A stretch of 64,000 nt of DNA from Rhizobium sp. G21 (GCF_014158035.1 NZ_JACFXW010000001.1:2046001-2110000), one strand, 5' to 3'; positions 28,037 through 38,370 are shown, counted from the stretch's first letter. Made by a program: numbers and translations. The notes: generated by a model not told the origin, from the sequence alone.

Positions 28037-30354
28037 ATGACCGTCCAGATCGACCAGATTTTTACAGCTCGTGCCGAGAGCGTTTGGCAATTTTTGCATG
28101 CTGCTGGGCAGGGTTGCTACATCCCCGCCTATCAGCGCCCATATGCTTGGGACGACGAAAACGTTGATCGCTTGATCGATGATGTCCTCAACGGACTCAA
28201 TCATCTTGAAGACCGTAGCAGTGCTATTAGTTTCCTCGGAACAATTATTGCAATTCACGATACGAATCTCGTAACTGTGAAGCCGGTTTACCAGTCAGAA
28301 GTCGCGCAAAGGGTGATGACGCTGATAGATGGCCAGCAGCGAATTAGCACTTCGGTGATGATGAACATTGCTCTTCATCACCATCTCAGTAGCTTGCTGC
28401 GCCGGATTGAAAAGTCAGCAGGTGAAGCATTCGAATGGATGCGTGAGCAGGCGCAGCGGTCGCTGGCGGATCTCTGGACAACATTCGCACTCGATCAAAC
28501 TATTGGTAATCCGCCGGTCTATCGCTATTACCCTCGCGTAATCCGGGCCTTTGATGACGTATGGTCTAAGAAAGGGACTCAAGCACTTTACCAATCGCCC
28601 ATATCGCGACTGATATGGAACTATATTAATTATGTGGAAGAAAAGAAGGTTGAGCCTTTCAAATATCGCGTTGTGGATGAAGATGGCGCGGCTGATCCAA
28701 GACACGAATCGATAGTCAGCGTCTTTCAATACATCCAAAGTGAGATTAATTCTCTTACTGGCAAGAAAGTAGATCAGTACCACATCCCGGATGTCCAGCA
28801 AGTTATCCAAAACGACGAATTCATGAAGGCATTATGGGCTTTTGTTCCGCCGGAATCGGTCGTCACTTTCGTGACGACGCAGTCAGATCAGAAGAACTAC
28901 AACTTTTTTGCGCCCTTCTCCGGACCTTGATATTTCAGAAGTACTTCAATACACGAATGGCGTTGACCATCGTAACGACTCGGTCGGAAGATGACGCTTT
29001 CGATATGTTTGAAGCGCTAAATACTACAGGCGAGCCGCTGACAGCCTTCGAGACCTTTAAGCCAAAGGTCATCGAGGCAGAAGGCTTGGACAATTACCAA
29101 GCCTCTTCGTCTTACAAAGGTGTTATCCGAATTGAGGACTATCTTGACACTTTCAAGAAAGCGGATGATCGGCAGCGCGCCACCTCTGAGCTGCTTATAC
29201 CGTTTGCTCTCGCCGAGACTGGTGACAAGTTGCAGAAAAATCTGAGTGATCAACGTCGGTATCTGCGCGACTATTTCGACAAGCTTCCGTCGCTCGATGA
29301 TAAGCGTGCCGTTGTTAGCTCGCTCGCCAATCTTTCTGCTTTTGTTCGCACCGGTTGGATGGCGCAGGACGATGAACCTAGCTTGGAGGGTTTCGGAAAG
29401 TTCGACGACGAGACTGGGTTTTGCTTTCAATCACTACGCGCACTTAAACATAGCGTCGCGGTCGGTGCGCTGTCTCGATTTTACGATGAGTTTCGTCGCA
29501 GTGACGAGCCAGAACGCCAACAGCGTAAGAAGGATTTGATCGACGCCGTGAAGGCATCGACGGCGTTTTCTATGCTCTGGCGAGGAGGTTTCGGGGGCAC
29601 CGAGAACATCGACACCATTTATCGTAATGTAATGCGAGATGGATCGCCGGCTGACTCGATCTTGCCTTTGGCGAAGCGTCCAAAGGGTGCTTTGGGCGCT
29701 GTATCGCTGAGCGGTTACAAACGAATGCTTTGGTCCAAGTTGATCGAGAAGTTTCCGGACAAAGACGCTTGGGTCAAGGCTGCCGCCCGCGTACCCATCT
29801 ATAGTCATTCATCGACAGTGGCGAAGTTCTTGCTTCTGGCCGCAAGCGATGATGCCACTCTCGACACCCAGTATGAAGGGCTAATTATTCGCGGTAGCAA
29901 GGGCCTATCTCCTACTGTGAAGGCAAGCGCATGGGGCGCTGACGTCCACTTTTCCGTAGAGCATATTGCCCCGCAGGCCAGCAAAGCTAACGGTTGGAGC
30001 GAAGACCTGTACGAAGATCCACAAACTGTCGACAGGCTTGGCAATCTGACTCTCTTGCCGTCGGCGGCAAACAGCTACGTGGGCAAGCGTCCTTGGTTGC
30101 AAAAGCGCCTTGTGTACAAGTATTTTTGCTCCGAGACGCCAGCTGAAGCAGACGCAACCTATAACTCATTTGCTACAGCTGGCCTGACAGTTAGCGCAAG
30201 CGGCGAAGCTGTGTTGGGAAAAGCGACCTACATGCCGATGTGCAAAGCGCTCAGCCGTTTTCAAAACGACTGGGGAATTGATATAGTAGATCGGCGATCA
30301 ACTCGCATAGCTGAGCTTGCTTATGAACGCATAGTCGGTTGGCTGAAGCCTTAG
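28037..30354 (+). CDS. sspE: SspE-like phosphorothioate-sensing effector, DUF262 + DUF1524 (one frameshift)
   Basis: N-terminal DUF262: CYIPAYQRPYAWDDENVDRL, FLGTIIAI, and the nucleotide-binding LIDGQQRISTS (about residue 95). Near 28920 a T-run of six is one base short: with seven the frame passes from NFF to CALLRTLIFQKYFNTRMALT and on to AFDMFEALNTTGEPLTAFE. The C-terminal DUF1524 HNH nuclease has SVEHIAPQ and VDRLGNLTLLPSAANSYVGK. Repaired length 772, close to known SspE. In Ssp systems SspE senses phosphorothioated self DNA and nicks invading DNA. It is convergent with sspD; the stop codons abut. GmrSD-type restriction is the alternative, less likely given the neighbours. Confidence 0.82.
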
Positions 30355-31200
30355 CTATTTGTGACACACAACGCAGCCGGCAGAAGCCTCGTCGATGCCG
30401 TAGTAGTCATCAACGGTTAGGGTTTTCTCGCCAGCCAAAGGATTGACGCGACGACGAGCTAGGAGGCGCGCCCGCCGTTGCTCAAACTCCCGTTCGACGG
30501 CGTCAACGCGCTCGGGCTGCTCCAGATCAATAAGGCTTTCGCCCTGACTCCACGTAAAGGGTGAGCCGTGCTCTATTGCTGTCTTCTCATATCGTTTAGC
30601 ATCCTCATAAGCGTCGGGATGTTCTCGCTTCAGTCTTACCCATTCGATCTTTTGCTGGAAGAAGCAAAATGTGCAGCCAGAACGCGTTCGCCATTGATAA
30701 TACTCTGGCTCGCCAACGCCGGCGCTGTCGAGTAAATCGATAACACCCGCGCGATCGATTCCGGCTTCGCGGAGCGGAAAGTGAACTACCATGTTTCCGT
30801 TTGTTGACTGGTAGCCCTCACGGCTCGGTTCATCGGCTCGGATCGCAACGTAGGAGTGAACGACAACGCCGGCCTCGAGGTCATCCTTAAGCCAATGCTC
30901 TAAAGGACGCAATTTGAGCTGACGCGTACACCATCGAGTGCGAGGGGATGGAAGAAAGTGCTTGTATTCTTTAAGCCAGAAATCAAAATCGCGATCAGGA
31001 TTCAACCGCGTGATCGGGCGGCCAAGAAAACCCTCAAGACGATCGAGGAATACATAGACCTCTGCCAACTCCTTGCCGGTATCCGTAAAGAAGTACTCCA
31101 AATCTAGATCGGGACGTGTTTGACGCATATGAACAGCCAAGGCGGCACTGTCTCTGCCGCCCGAAATGCCCAGAATATGACGCTCGCGCTTTGTGCTCAT
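30355..31200 (-). CDS. sspD: SspD-like ATP-pyrophosphatase (PAPS-reductase family)
   Basis: 281 residues. The PP-loop is HILGISGGRDSAALAVHM at the N-terminus. Cysteine motifs follow: RWCTRQLKLRPLE, SGCTFCFFQQ, and a terminal GCVVCHK, some of which may hold an iron-sulfur cluster as in DndC. In phosphorothioation the enzyme activates DNA with ATP for sulfur insertion, with sulfur passed from the cysteine desulfurase. It overlaps the sspC stop by 4 bases (ATGA) and is the last gene of the sspA-B-C-D run. Confidence 0.87.
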   Translation of the reverse strand: MSTKRERHILGISGGRDSAALAVHMRQTRPDLDLEYFFTDTGKELAEVYVFLDRLEGFLGRPITRLNPDRDFDFWLKEYKHFLPSPRTRWCTRQLKLRPLEHWLKDDLEAGVVVHSYVAIRADEPSREGYQSTNGNMVVHFPLREAGIDRAGVIDLLDSAGVGEPEYYQWRTRSGCTFCFFQQKIEWVRLKREHPDAYEDAKRYEKTAIEHGSPFTWSQGESLIDLEQPERVDAVEREFEQRRARLLARRRVNPLAGEKTLTVDDYYGIDEASAGCVVCHK

Positions 31201-34200
31201 ATTACCTCCACCGACTCTTCGGTTGAGAGACGTTCAACGATTCTCGCCAGTGCAGCAAGCTCGACAGTCGATCGCAAATTACGTCCACGCATGCTTAGCA
31301 TGAATTCGTCAGCTAATTTTTCTGCCTGCTCGAGTTCCTTATCTGTAACTTCAAACGTGTGGAAAACCGGCTGTTCTTTTGGATTTAGGCCGACCATTAC
31401 CGAAATGGCCTGCGAGGTTGGCGCTCTGCCCTTCACCCCCGCAAAGGTCTCTGCTTCTCGGAAACGGCGCGAGAGCTTGGCAAGTTCGAACAGCGCCTGC
31501 TCGTGCTCTCGATCCGACCAACTACGCGGTGGCTTATGTACCAATAAGCTTGCCAAACCCTCGATGTCCCCTGCTTCGCCTTCAAAGGCACCTGCTCGCA
31601 TAGCGAATGCATCTAAACGAAGGTCGGCTGTCACGCCCGCAGCTGTGACAGCCCTGCTGCCCAATCCCTCAAACGTCTCCTTATCAACGCCAAGGTGATC
31701 GGCAACAGCACACTTAAGTGTCTCAAGCATTGCTGGATATGCTGTCTCACAGGTTGCAAGTGCCTTAGCGACCGTGGCAGCGGGATCGATGTCGTCTTTT
31801 AGAATCTCAACTAGGTCGGAGAATAGCAACGCTTCCGGATCCTTGGCTCTCAAAATAGCGTCCCGTACTCTTGTAACGCCGAGCGGCAATTTCAGGGTCC
31901 TCTGGCTCCAAAGAGGAAGTGCGTGAAAGCGCTGGTAAAGTGCTGAAGCCACTGGCAGTGCTTCGGCTTCTACCTTTACCGAATCTTGTGATAGTAACGT
32001 GGCAAGTCTCAGTACGAATGCGTCGTCTTTCTTTGACCGCACAACACGGCGGAATTCAACTGCCTTAGGTTCCTGCAGCATTCGATCCACAAACACATCG
32101 TCAATCAGAGCCTCGTACAGGCCATCCACATAAACAGCAATCGTGGCACGGTGTGTGATGAGAAATGCCAAAGCCAAGATCGGCATAACACCGCGCTTCA
32201 TACCATATGGACGTTTGCTCCATTTGTCGTAGAGTTCATCGAGTGCCAGCCGACGGGCGGTGGATGGTACCTTCCATGCGGAGTGGAGGCTCTTTCCAGC
32301 AGTGTCGTCATTCGGATCATGGAAGCGCCACGCTCCGGATGCATCCTGACGATGGAGACTCAATGCCCTCAAAATTGTTAGATAGAGGCCTCGTTCCGCA
32401 GGAAATCCGGTTATGCCAAGGTCGGCTTCTGTGGTCCGCTGAACCATAGCGTGCATCAAGGCGCGCAGGCCAGCCATAGCACTGCTTGATGGCCGGTCCC
32501 GGTTCAGCAATTCACTTTGGATAACAGGAGCGTCATAAAAGGCGGCGTTCGATACTACTGAAGCCACGACGCTTAGAGAACGACCGTCCAAATCTTTATC
32601 ACGCTCACCAAGCTGCCACCATTTCGCTGTAGAAAATGCATCGAGCAACTCTTTCCGAACAGCATCTGTTATCATCGATCGTCGCGCCGACAGCTCGCGG
32701 CGAGCAATTCGGTCACCCTCCAACTGGGGATGAGACGCTTCTATTCGATCGACTGCATAAAGATCAGTAGCGTGTTCTCTTAACATAAAAATGTTCTTTG
32801 CAATAGCTACGGCAGCGAGAACCCCAGCATCTTCAAGTGCTTTTCCAAGGACTTGCGCTGCGTGTTCTGGCTTGGCTTCAAAAGTATAAGCATCTGGCAA
32901 CAATAATATCAGTGCGCCGCTTGTACGCTGCTTTCTCTTTGATAATGCATTTGCGATCGATCTTGCCCAGTCTTCACACTCCTTCGGAACATGCTCGCCG
33001 AATTGCAAGAGTACATCAAAGGTTCGAAGTGCACCCGTCTGAAAATAATGTCGTTTTGCGGCAATTGGTCCGATACCCAGTCGACCCGGTAAATCTGTTA
33101 GGGCATCGGCTTCGAGCTTCTCACTAGCCAAGCGCATAGCTTCATCAAGATCAAAGTCACTACCGGCAAAGAGAGCGTAACCGCCCAACCGAGGCTGTTT
33201 GATCAAGATCGCTCGCGAGACTAGTTCCGATAGGGCGGCATCAACTTCGAGCGCAGAGGTAGTAGGCATACACAAACGTAGAAAATCGTCCGAAACTGCA
33301 AGACCGGAGCCATTTCGGAAGAATTCGATAAGTGCAGCGGCTTTTGTTAATCTAGCGCATAGCTCATTTCGAAGTGCAGCACGTTCGATGGCTTCCATGG
33401 CGAGCGTCATTCGCGCGCCATCTGGGCCAACTGACAATGCCGAGCCGAAGTTGGCAACTAGATAATCCCATAACTGATCGGGACGGAACAATGTTTCCGC
33501 TGCTCCAAGCTCGGTTGCCATCAAATGCGCTTGAAAGCCGTAGGGCTCTGCCGACGAAAGGAAGCCGAATACGCTCCGCTCGTTTTGTGCAAAACGTTGC
33601 CGAGACACCGGCCCAAGGAGAAGCGCTGTGATGGGATGAAGAGGCCACGCCTGTCGTAAAGTGTCGGCCAAACTATCGGGATCTACAGGACGGCGAGCCG
33701 CCACTGCTTCCGCCGTCTTTCGGGCCAAATCATCCGCGAAAGACGGAATTTTGTCAACGGTGATAGCGCGTGCCAATAGGGCCGCGACTTCGTCTGCTTG
33801 GGCGACGAAAGGAACATTCTGAAAGCGACCCTGCACTTTCGCCCATTCGTCCCGAGCGGTGCGATTGAGCTTGCTAGCGTATTGCTCGAATGATTGGTGC
33901 AATACGCCAATGATTACGAGCTTACCGCCTGACCGGTTGGCGCGCTCAGCCAAATCTTGTAGCATATGAAGATCGCCCGCTTCGGCGATTGCATGCTCGA
34001 AGAATTTACCCAATTCATCAATGATCAGCAGAAGGCCGCCACGTCTTTTCGCTTCGGTTTCAAGCTGGGAGATCAAAGAACGATCGTCTGACTCAGCTTC
34101 CGAGCGTGTGGCCTTCGGCCAATTGAAAGCATTTGCGGCGGCCATTGCCAAGTCTTTAGCGAGATTAGCTCGCCGGCCTGTCAAAGCCAGAACGGCCCAA

Positions 34201-34532
34201 TTTCCATCTTCTTCGGTAAAGGCACGACCGAATTGTGAGGTAAGTTCCGGGCCAGCGATCGTGCGAGCGATAACACGTTGCTCAGGCGCCCCTGCCACTA
34301 GATTGGCAACAAGAAGTGCGGCGCACGATTTGCCACCGCCATACGGGCCAGTCCAAGTGAATGCCCGCTGTCCGCCGTCATAGATACTGGCAACCATAGT
34401 CTCCAGCGACTTTCTAACGCTCGGCTGAAGGACATATCCAGTCAAAGGCGGGGTGCCTGACAAGTCGGAATCGAGGCGAGCGGACAGAGCGAACCGGCGC
34501 TCGACACGAACAACATCCGCAAGTGTCTTCAT
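31197..34532 (-). CDS. sspC: SspC-like large P-loop ATPase
   Basis: 1,111 residues. Walker A is TGPYGGGKSCAALLVANL near residue 60; Walker B is GLLLIIDELGKFFEHA near 170; IIGVLHQSFEQYASKLNRTA follows as a likely sensor region. The remaining two thirds is helical, with no other domain recognised. The protein resembles large ATPases of defence loci (also BrxC-like); its place between DUF4007 and PAPS-reductase genes makes SspC the best call. It overlaps sspB by 4 bases and sspD by 4 bases, so the three are translationally coupled. The frame is fully open. Confidence 0.8.
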   Translation of the reverse strand: MKTLADVVRVERRFALSARLDSDLSGTPPLTGYVLQPSVRKSLETMVASIYDGGQRAFTWTGPYGGGKSCAALLVANLVAGAPEQRVIARTIAGPELTSQFGRAFTEEDGNWAVLALTGRRANLAKDLAMAAANAFNWPKATRSEAESDDRSLISQLETEAKRRGGLLLIIDELGKFFEHAIAEAGDLHMLQDLAERANRSGGKLVIIGVLHQSFEQYASKLNRTARDEWAKVQGRFQNVPFVAQADEVAALLARAITVDKIPSFADDLARKTAEAVAARRPVDPDSLADTLRQAWPLHPITALLLGPVSRQRFAQNERSVFGFLSSAEPYGFQAHLMATELGAAETLFRPDQLWDYLVANFGSALSVGPDGARMTLAMEAIERAALRNELCARLTKAAALIEFFRNGSGLAVSDDFLRLCMPTTSALEVDAALSELVSRAILIKQPRLGGYALFAGSDFDLDEAMRLASEKLEADALTDLPGRLGIGPIAAKRHYFQTGALRTFDVLLQFGEHVPKECEDWARSIANALSKRKQRTSGALILLLPDAYTFEAKPEHAAQVLGKALEDAGVLAAVAIAKNIFMLREHATDLYAVDRIEASHPQLEGDRIARRELSARRSMITDAVRKELLDAFSTAKWWQLGERDKDLDGRSLSVVASVVSNAAFYDAPVIQSELLNRDRPSSSAMAGLRALMHAMVQRTTEADLGITGFPAERGLYLTILRALSLHRQDASGAWRFHDPNDDTAGKSLHSAWKVPSTARRLALDELYDKWSKRPYGMKRGVMPILALAFLITHRATIAVYVDGLYEALIDDVFVDRMLQEPKAVEFRRVVRSKKDDAFVLRLATLLSQDSVKVEAEALPVASALYQRFHALPLWSQRTLKLPLGVTRVRDAILRAKDPEALLFSDLVEILKDDIDPAATVAKALATCETAYPAMLETLKCAVADHLGVDKETFEGLGSRAVTAAGVTADLRLDAFAMRAGAFEGEAGDIEGLASLLVHKPPRSWSDREHEQALFELAKLSRRFREAETFAGVKGRAPTSQAISVMVGLNPKEQPVFHTFEVTDKELEQAEKLADEFMLSMRGRNLRSTVELAALARIVERLSTEESVEVI

Positions 34533-35456
34533 GCGACCCTCCGGTAGGGGTAGCTATTGGTGATAAGCGCCACTTCATCTATTGTTGAAAGTTGACGGGC
34601 CAAAGAGACCTGACGGAGTCCGGCGGTGTCTGTCCACACAATGGCGCCACTCGTCGCTTCGCCGATCTTAGCCAAGCGCGCCATTACACTGTCCTCATCA
34701 AGCTTAAAGACTTGGCCGGGCGAGCCAGCGCCGTAACTCGCCTGTTCCGCCGACAGCGTTGGAGCATTAGGGTGCCATCGCTCCCAGAATCGCTTGAGTA
34801 CCAGCGCAAAGACGCCATTCTGAAGGCTGGGTTTTGGACCCCGCACAAATTCAAACTGTCCCGAAAGTCGAGATTCGCGAATTAGGGCAAGTTCGGCCAA
34901 CAAAGGCTCGGCCGCATCTTCTCCGAGATCGCCGTGGCGTGGGGCATAACTGCGAAGGAAGACCTCAACGTCTCGCTTTACGGTTTCTACCGTCCCACGC
35001 GCGCCGCACCGTCGCAAGATCATAGATCGCCTCTACCAGAAGTCCGCGATCGAAAATTGATTGGTTCAACATGCTGAACGCGAAGAAAAAAGTTGTCGAC
35101 AGTTCGGGTGTCGCCGCTAAGGCTGCATGAACAAGCCATAGCGTGCTCGGATCCTCCAAGAAGGGATCCAATCCTCTCTCGTTGTCCAAAAGCAACCAAG
35201 CCATGGAAGTTGGGACCATAACACCTTCCCTGTCCTCCAATATGCCGGCCGCATATGCCCAATGACGCATAGACAGCGCCATGTTTTTCCCGACACCAAA
35301 TTGAGCGATCGCTGACTGTTCTTGAAATGTTCTACGTTCTGCGCCATAATACGCAACGGCGTCGAATGCCTTCTTCAGCCACAAGAGACGAAGCGGGAAA
35401 GTTTCGTGACCTGCGAATTGCAGGCGCAGGTCGGGATCATTGAGGGCATCTTTCAT
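34529..35456 (-). CDS. sspB: SspB-like DUF4007 DNA nickase (one frameshift)
   Basis: First frame (35456 to 34965) has the DUF4007 start LQFAGHETFPLRLLWLKKA, then FGVGKNMALSMRHWAYAAGI. The second (to 34529) continues with TVETVKRDVEVFLRSYAPR, FVRGPKPSLQNGVFALVLKR and VFKLDEDSVMARL. The join near 35000 needs one base removed (or two added); the repaired protein is about 308 residues, as expected for the family. In Ssp systems SspB nicks the strand that receives sulfur. It overlaps sspC by 4 bases and follows sspA by 39. Whether the lesion is real is unknown. Confidence 0.82.
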
Positions 35457-35495
35457 GCCGCTACCTTACTGGAGGAGCTGTCCAGTGCGCAAGAC

Positions 35496-36650
35496 CTATT
35501 TTTTGCACGCTTCCGCAATCGCATTCACCGCGTAATCAATTTCTGCGATGCTATTGTATCTTCCGCAATATATACGGACAGTTTCATCAATCTCAGATTT
35601 CGATAAACCAATTGATGAAAGAACATATGATGGCTGTATTTGCCCACTTGAGCATGCGGATCCTTCCGAGATGCAAACGTCATTAGAAATAACATTGACA
35701 AAGGAGGCGGAATCTATGCCATCAAAGCCTAAGCTCAAACTTCCCGGCAACTGATTCAAATTTTCAACATTTCTCCTGAAGCGAACCTGATGCGCCTCCA
35801 GTCCTGCGACTAAGCGATCTGCTAGTGTACGGCAATGGACTTCGTCCTGTCCCAATCTTCCAACTGCAAGTTTGGCCGCAGCACCAAAGCCCGCAATCAA
35901 CGGAGTCGGCAAAGTTCCCGGACGGAGACCAGCCTCCTGCCCGCCTCCATAAAAAAGGGGTCTAGGCCGGTATTGAGCGGCTGCAGATACAAAAAGGGCG
36001 CCGATACCCATCGGGCCATAGAGCTTATGAGATGACACGCTTGCGTAGTCGTAATCAGCAAATTCAACCGGCAACTTTCCGGCGATTTGGGCTGCGTCAA
36101 CATGAATCATGGCGCCCACAGTGCGGATAATCGGTAATAACGCAGCAATTGGCTGGACAGTCCCGATCTCATTGTTCGCTGCCATAACGGAAACGAGGAG
36201 TGTTCGCTCTGATAGCATTTGTTCAAAGGTTGAGACATCGATTAGTCCGTCGCGCCTGACCGGACAAACATGAATGCTGAAACCCCGCGCCTTAAGGCTT
36301 TTTGCGGCGCTGAATACGCTCTTGTGTTCAATGGCGGAAATAATGAGTTCCCGACGCGGGTCATGCGCGGCTTCGGCTGCTGCGGCCACACCTAGAATGG
36401 CGATGTTGTTGGATTCTGTCGCCCCGGAGGTGAACACAAACTCCTGCGGTGATGCACCAAATAAGGTTGCGAGATTGGCGCGTGCCTCTTCTACTGAGGC
36501 AGCGGCAGCAATTCCACGGCGGTGAGGAGAATTGGGGTTGGCCGCATTGCGATGCCACCAAGGGGACATTGCATCCTCTGCCTCTGGCGCAAGTGGCGTT
36601 GTAGCATGGCCGTCCAGATAAATAGGTAGATTAAAACTGCCGTCCGACAT
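35496..36650 (-). CDS. sspA: SspA cysteine desulfurase
   Basis: 384 residues, IscS/DndA type. Strand-turn YLDGHATTPLAPEAEDAM at the start, TSGATESNNIAILGVA for the PLP phosphate, HVDAAQIAGKLP for the ring-stacking Asp/Gln, and the PLP lysine in SVSSHKLYGPMGIGALF. The persulfide cysteine is in CISEGSACSSGQIQPS. It mobilises sulfur from L-cysteine for DNA phosphorothioation through the downstream Ssp proteins. No Fe-S assembly genes are adjacent, consistent with a dedicated defence desulfurase. First gene of the ssp run; a 111-base gap precedes it. Confidence 0.92.
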   Translation of the reverse strand: MSDGSFNLPIYLDGHATTPLAPEAEDAMSPWWHRNAANPNSPHRRGIAAAASVEEARANLATLFGASPQEFVFTSGATESNNIAILGVAAAAEAAHDPRRELIISAIEHKSVFSAAKSLKARGFSIHVCPVRRDGLIDVSTFEQMLSERTLLVSVMAANNEIGTVQPIAALLPIIRTVGAMIHVDAAQIAGKLPVEFADYDYASVSSHKLYGPMGIGALFVSAAAQYRPRPLFYGGGQEAGLRPGTLPTPLIAGFGAAAKLAVGRLGQDEVHCRTLADRLVAGLEAHQVRFRRNVENLNQLPGSLSLGFDGIDSASFVNVISNDVCISEGSACSSGQIQPSYVLSSIGLSKSEIDETVRIYCGRYNSIAEIDYAVNAIAEACKK

Positions 36651-36761
36651 CGGAAAAAGTCCACTGGCTTCACAAAGAATCGCGCGCTTGGCTGGACGTT
36701 ATAGTGACTACATCGAAGTAGGTCTGCATCAAAGGAAGTTAGTCAACGCCAAATCGGAGTC

Positions 36762-37340
36762 CTATCGGGACATACCCGGATGCCACTGCACAGGGCATCG
36801 AGCAATCGCTAGGTGAGGTTGGCATTGCACAATCTTTGCCGACTTCATCTGATCGCTATCAAAGAGCACCAAGCGGTTGCCTTTGGTGCAACTCAATACC
36901 GACCAATGGCTCTGAACGTTTTTATCGATGTGGAGAATGACTGCAATTGATGTCACTGCTGCCGCGTCAGCGAACCATTTTGCGGGGTCTCGGCTAAGCG
37001 GCCCTAGCCCAAGCCGGCTTGGCCGGACCAGTCGAAAGTTATGACCGATGCGGCGCATATGGCGAATTGCGGCTTTGGCGACGTAGTCGAGTTCAACGCC
37101 GTCCATTCCCTCGTGAACGAGTTCTTCCGGAGCACAGATGCGCGCAGCAGTCCTCATCATCGTGCGGACAAGGCGTAGAGTGCCTTCCGCATCATCGAAG
37201 GCTTCAGGTTTGATCTTAAGCATGGCATTGGCGATGGAGTAAAAGCCGCAATATGCGTCGAGCGATCCCTGCCGAAACGGGCGGGCGGACCGGCTTACGG
37301 CGGCCGTTTCAACGACTTCCGGGTGTTTTCCCAACGTCAC
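36762..37340 (-). CDS. Papain-like cysteine-protease-fold protein
   Basis: 192 residues. Candidate catalytic residues fall in the usual order: Cys in GSLDAYCGFYSIANAM, His in QSHWSVLSC, and Asp in VLFDSDQM. This resembles C39/papain-like domains, and no signal peptide is present, so it should act in the cytoplasm. It lies 10 bases after the DUF3768 gene and 111 bases before sspA on the same strand. Its role is unknown; a peptidase or transpeptidase partner of the defence locus is possible but unproven. Confidence 0.6.
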   Translation of the reverse strand: MTLGKHPEVVETAAVSRSARPFRQGSLDAYCGFYSIANAMLKIKPEAFDDAEGTLRLVRTMMRTAARICAPEELVHEGMDGVELDYVAKAAIRHMRRIGHNFRLVRPSRLGLGPLSRDPAKWFADAAAVTSIAVILHIDKNVQSHWSVLSCTKGNRLVLFDSDQMKSAKIVQCQPHLAIARCPVQWHPGMSR

Positions 37341-37350
37341 TACATTGCCC

Positions 37351-37731
37351 TCAGTATTCGTCAGAAAGCATAATAGTCATGATCCGCGTCGTAACCGCAG
37401 GGTCGGCAGGATTGGGCGAGCTAAAGCTCTCAGAGAGATCGTAGTAATCGATCTTGAACATGATACTGGTGGTGTCGATCTCGACCTCTCCGAAGTCATG
37501 CTCGCCATAGGGGTCGTTGTCCGGAGTGAAGGCAGAGTAGCTTTTTATGGCGTCAAATAACTGTTGCCGACGCTCGTCGGAAAGCGATTGCACGCCTGCC
37601 GTGAACAGTATTCGACCACCGCTCCCATGAATGCGAAGACGATCATTCAGCTCGCTGATACGGGCGCGCTCGGGCACATCGACGGCAAAATTGTTCTTGT
37701 TTTGTTCTTCCGCAAAATTCGCTGATCGCAT
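37351..37731 (-). CDS. DUF3768 family protein
   Basis: 126 residues. Matches the DUF3768 pattern: RISELNDRLRIHGSGGRILF, TAGVQSLS, then SYSAFTPDNDPYGEHDFGEV, FKIDYYDLS, and a C-terminal PADPAVTTRIMTIMLSDEY. The family is frequent on rhizobial plasmids and islands; its function is not known. It sits between a tyrosine recombinase gene (15 bases) and a papain-like gene (10 bases), as one apparent transcription unit. Confidence 0.85.
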   Translation of the reverse strand: MRSANFAEEQNKNNFAVDVPERARISELNDRLRIHGSGGRILFTAGVQSLSDERRQQLFDAIKSYSAFTPDNDPYGEHDFGEVEIDTTSIMFKIDYYDLSESFSSPNPADPAVTTRIMTIMLSDEY

Positions 37732-37746
37732 AGTCAGTCTCCCTCT

Positions 37747-38370
37747 TCACATCATTCGGATTAGCCGGCGCTGGATGTCGTGATCGCCGTCGATGTAGGC
37801 TTGTGTGGTCTCAATCGACCGGTGACCAGCAAGCTGTTGTACGTCACGGAGCGAGCCACCCGCTTTCGAGATCAAGCGCACGGCTCGTGTCACAAACGTT
37901 CGCCGTCCCGAATGAGACGAACAACCTTCCAAATTGGCTTTGCGGCATGCTTGCGTGAACCAATTCACGATCGATTTCGGCGTCATTGGGAGTGGCGCTA
38001 TAGGCTCACTCACCAATCCGTCAAATTGTGTTTCAACAGGCCCTCTTTCGCTGACAATCACCGGACCCTTCCGCATGTTCCGGCTTCTGAGTTTGGCAAG
38101 TGAGCGCTTCAGCTCGCTATGTATGGGGAGGCGGCGTGCGAGGCCGTACTTGGTGACCACACCGGGAAGCGTGATTACATTTGCCACATTGCCTCTCCCG
38201 TCCGTAACCATGGACCAGTCCAGCAATGCGATTTCGGAGGCGCGCAATCCCGCGCGGACACTCAATTGGACGATTGCCGAATTGCGAAGGGGATGCCGCG
38301 ATTCAGTGGCGACCTTCAGGAGTCGCCTGATATCCGCGTCGGATAGGATTTTTGCCTGACCGCCGGCCAT
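37747..38370 (-). CDS. Tyrosine recombinase, short (catalytic domain only)
   Basis: 207 residues. It begins at the catalytic domain (ILSDADIRRLLKVA) and lacks the usual N-terminal core-binding domain. Catalytic residues: Arg in RAGLRASEIALLDW, Lys in VVTKYGLARRLP, His-x-x-Arg in SSHSGRRTFVTRAV, His in LAGHRSIETTQAYI with the terminal Tyr. It is the gene nearest the intact tRNA end of the island and is unbroken, so it may be the working recombinase now that the P4-type integrase is decayed. Similar short XerC-like proteins occur on rhizobial plasmids and islands. Confidence 0.82.
   Translation of the reverse strand: MAGGQAKILSDADIRRLLKVATESRHPLRNSAIVQLSVRAGLRASEIALLDWSMVTDGRGNVANVITLPGVVTKYGLARRLPIHSELKRSLAKLRSRNMRKGPVIVSERGPVETQFDGLVSEPIAPLPMTPKSIVNWFTQACRKANLEGCSSHSGRRTFVTRAVRLISKAGGSLRDVQQLAGHRSIETTQAYIDGDHDIQRRLIRMM

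Noticed and set aside
28037..30354. GmrSD-type modification-dependent restriction enzyme
   Set aside because: The same DUF262 + DUF1524 domains occur there, but the convergent sspA-B-C-D genes make SspE the better fit.
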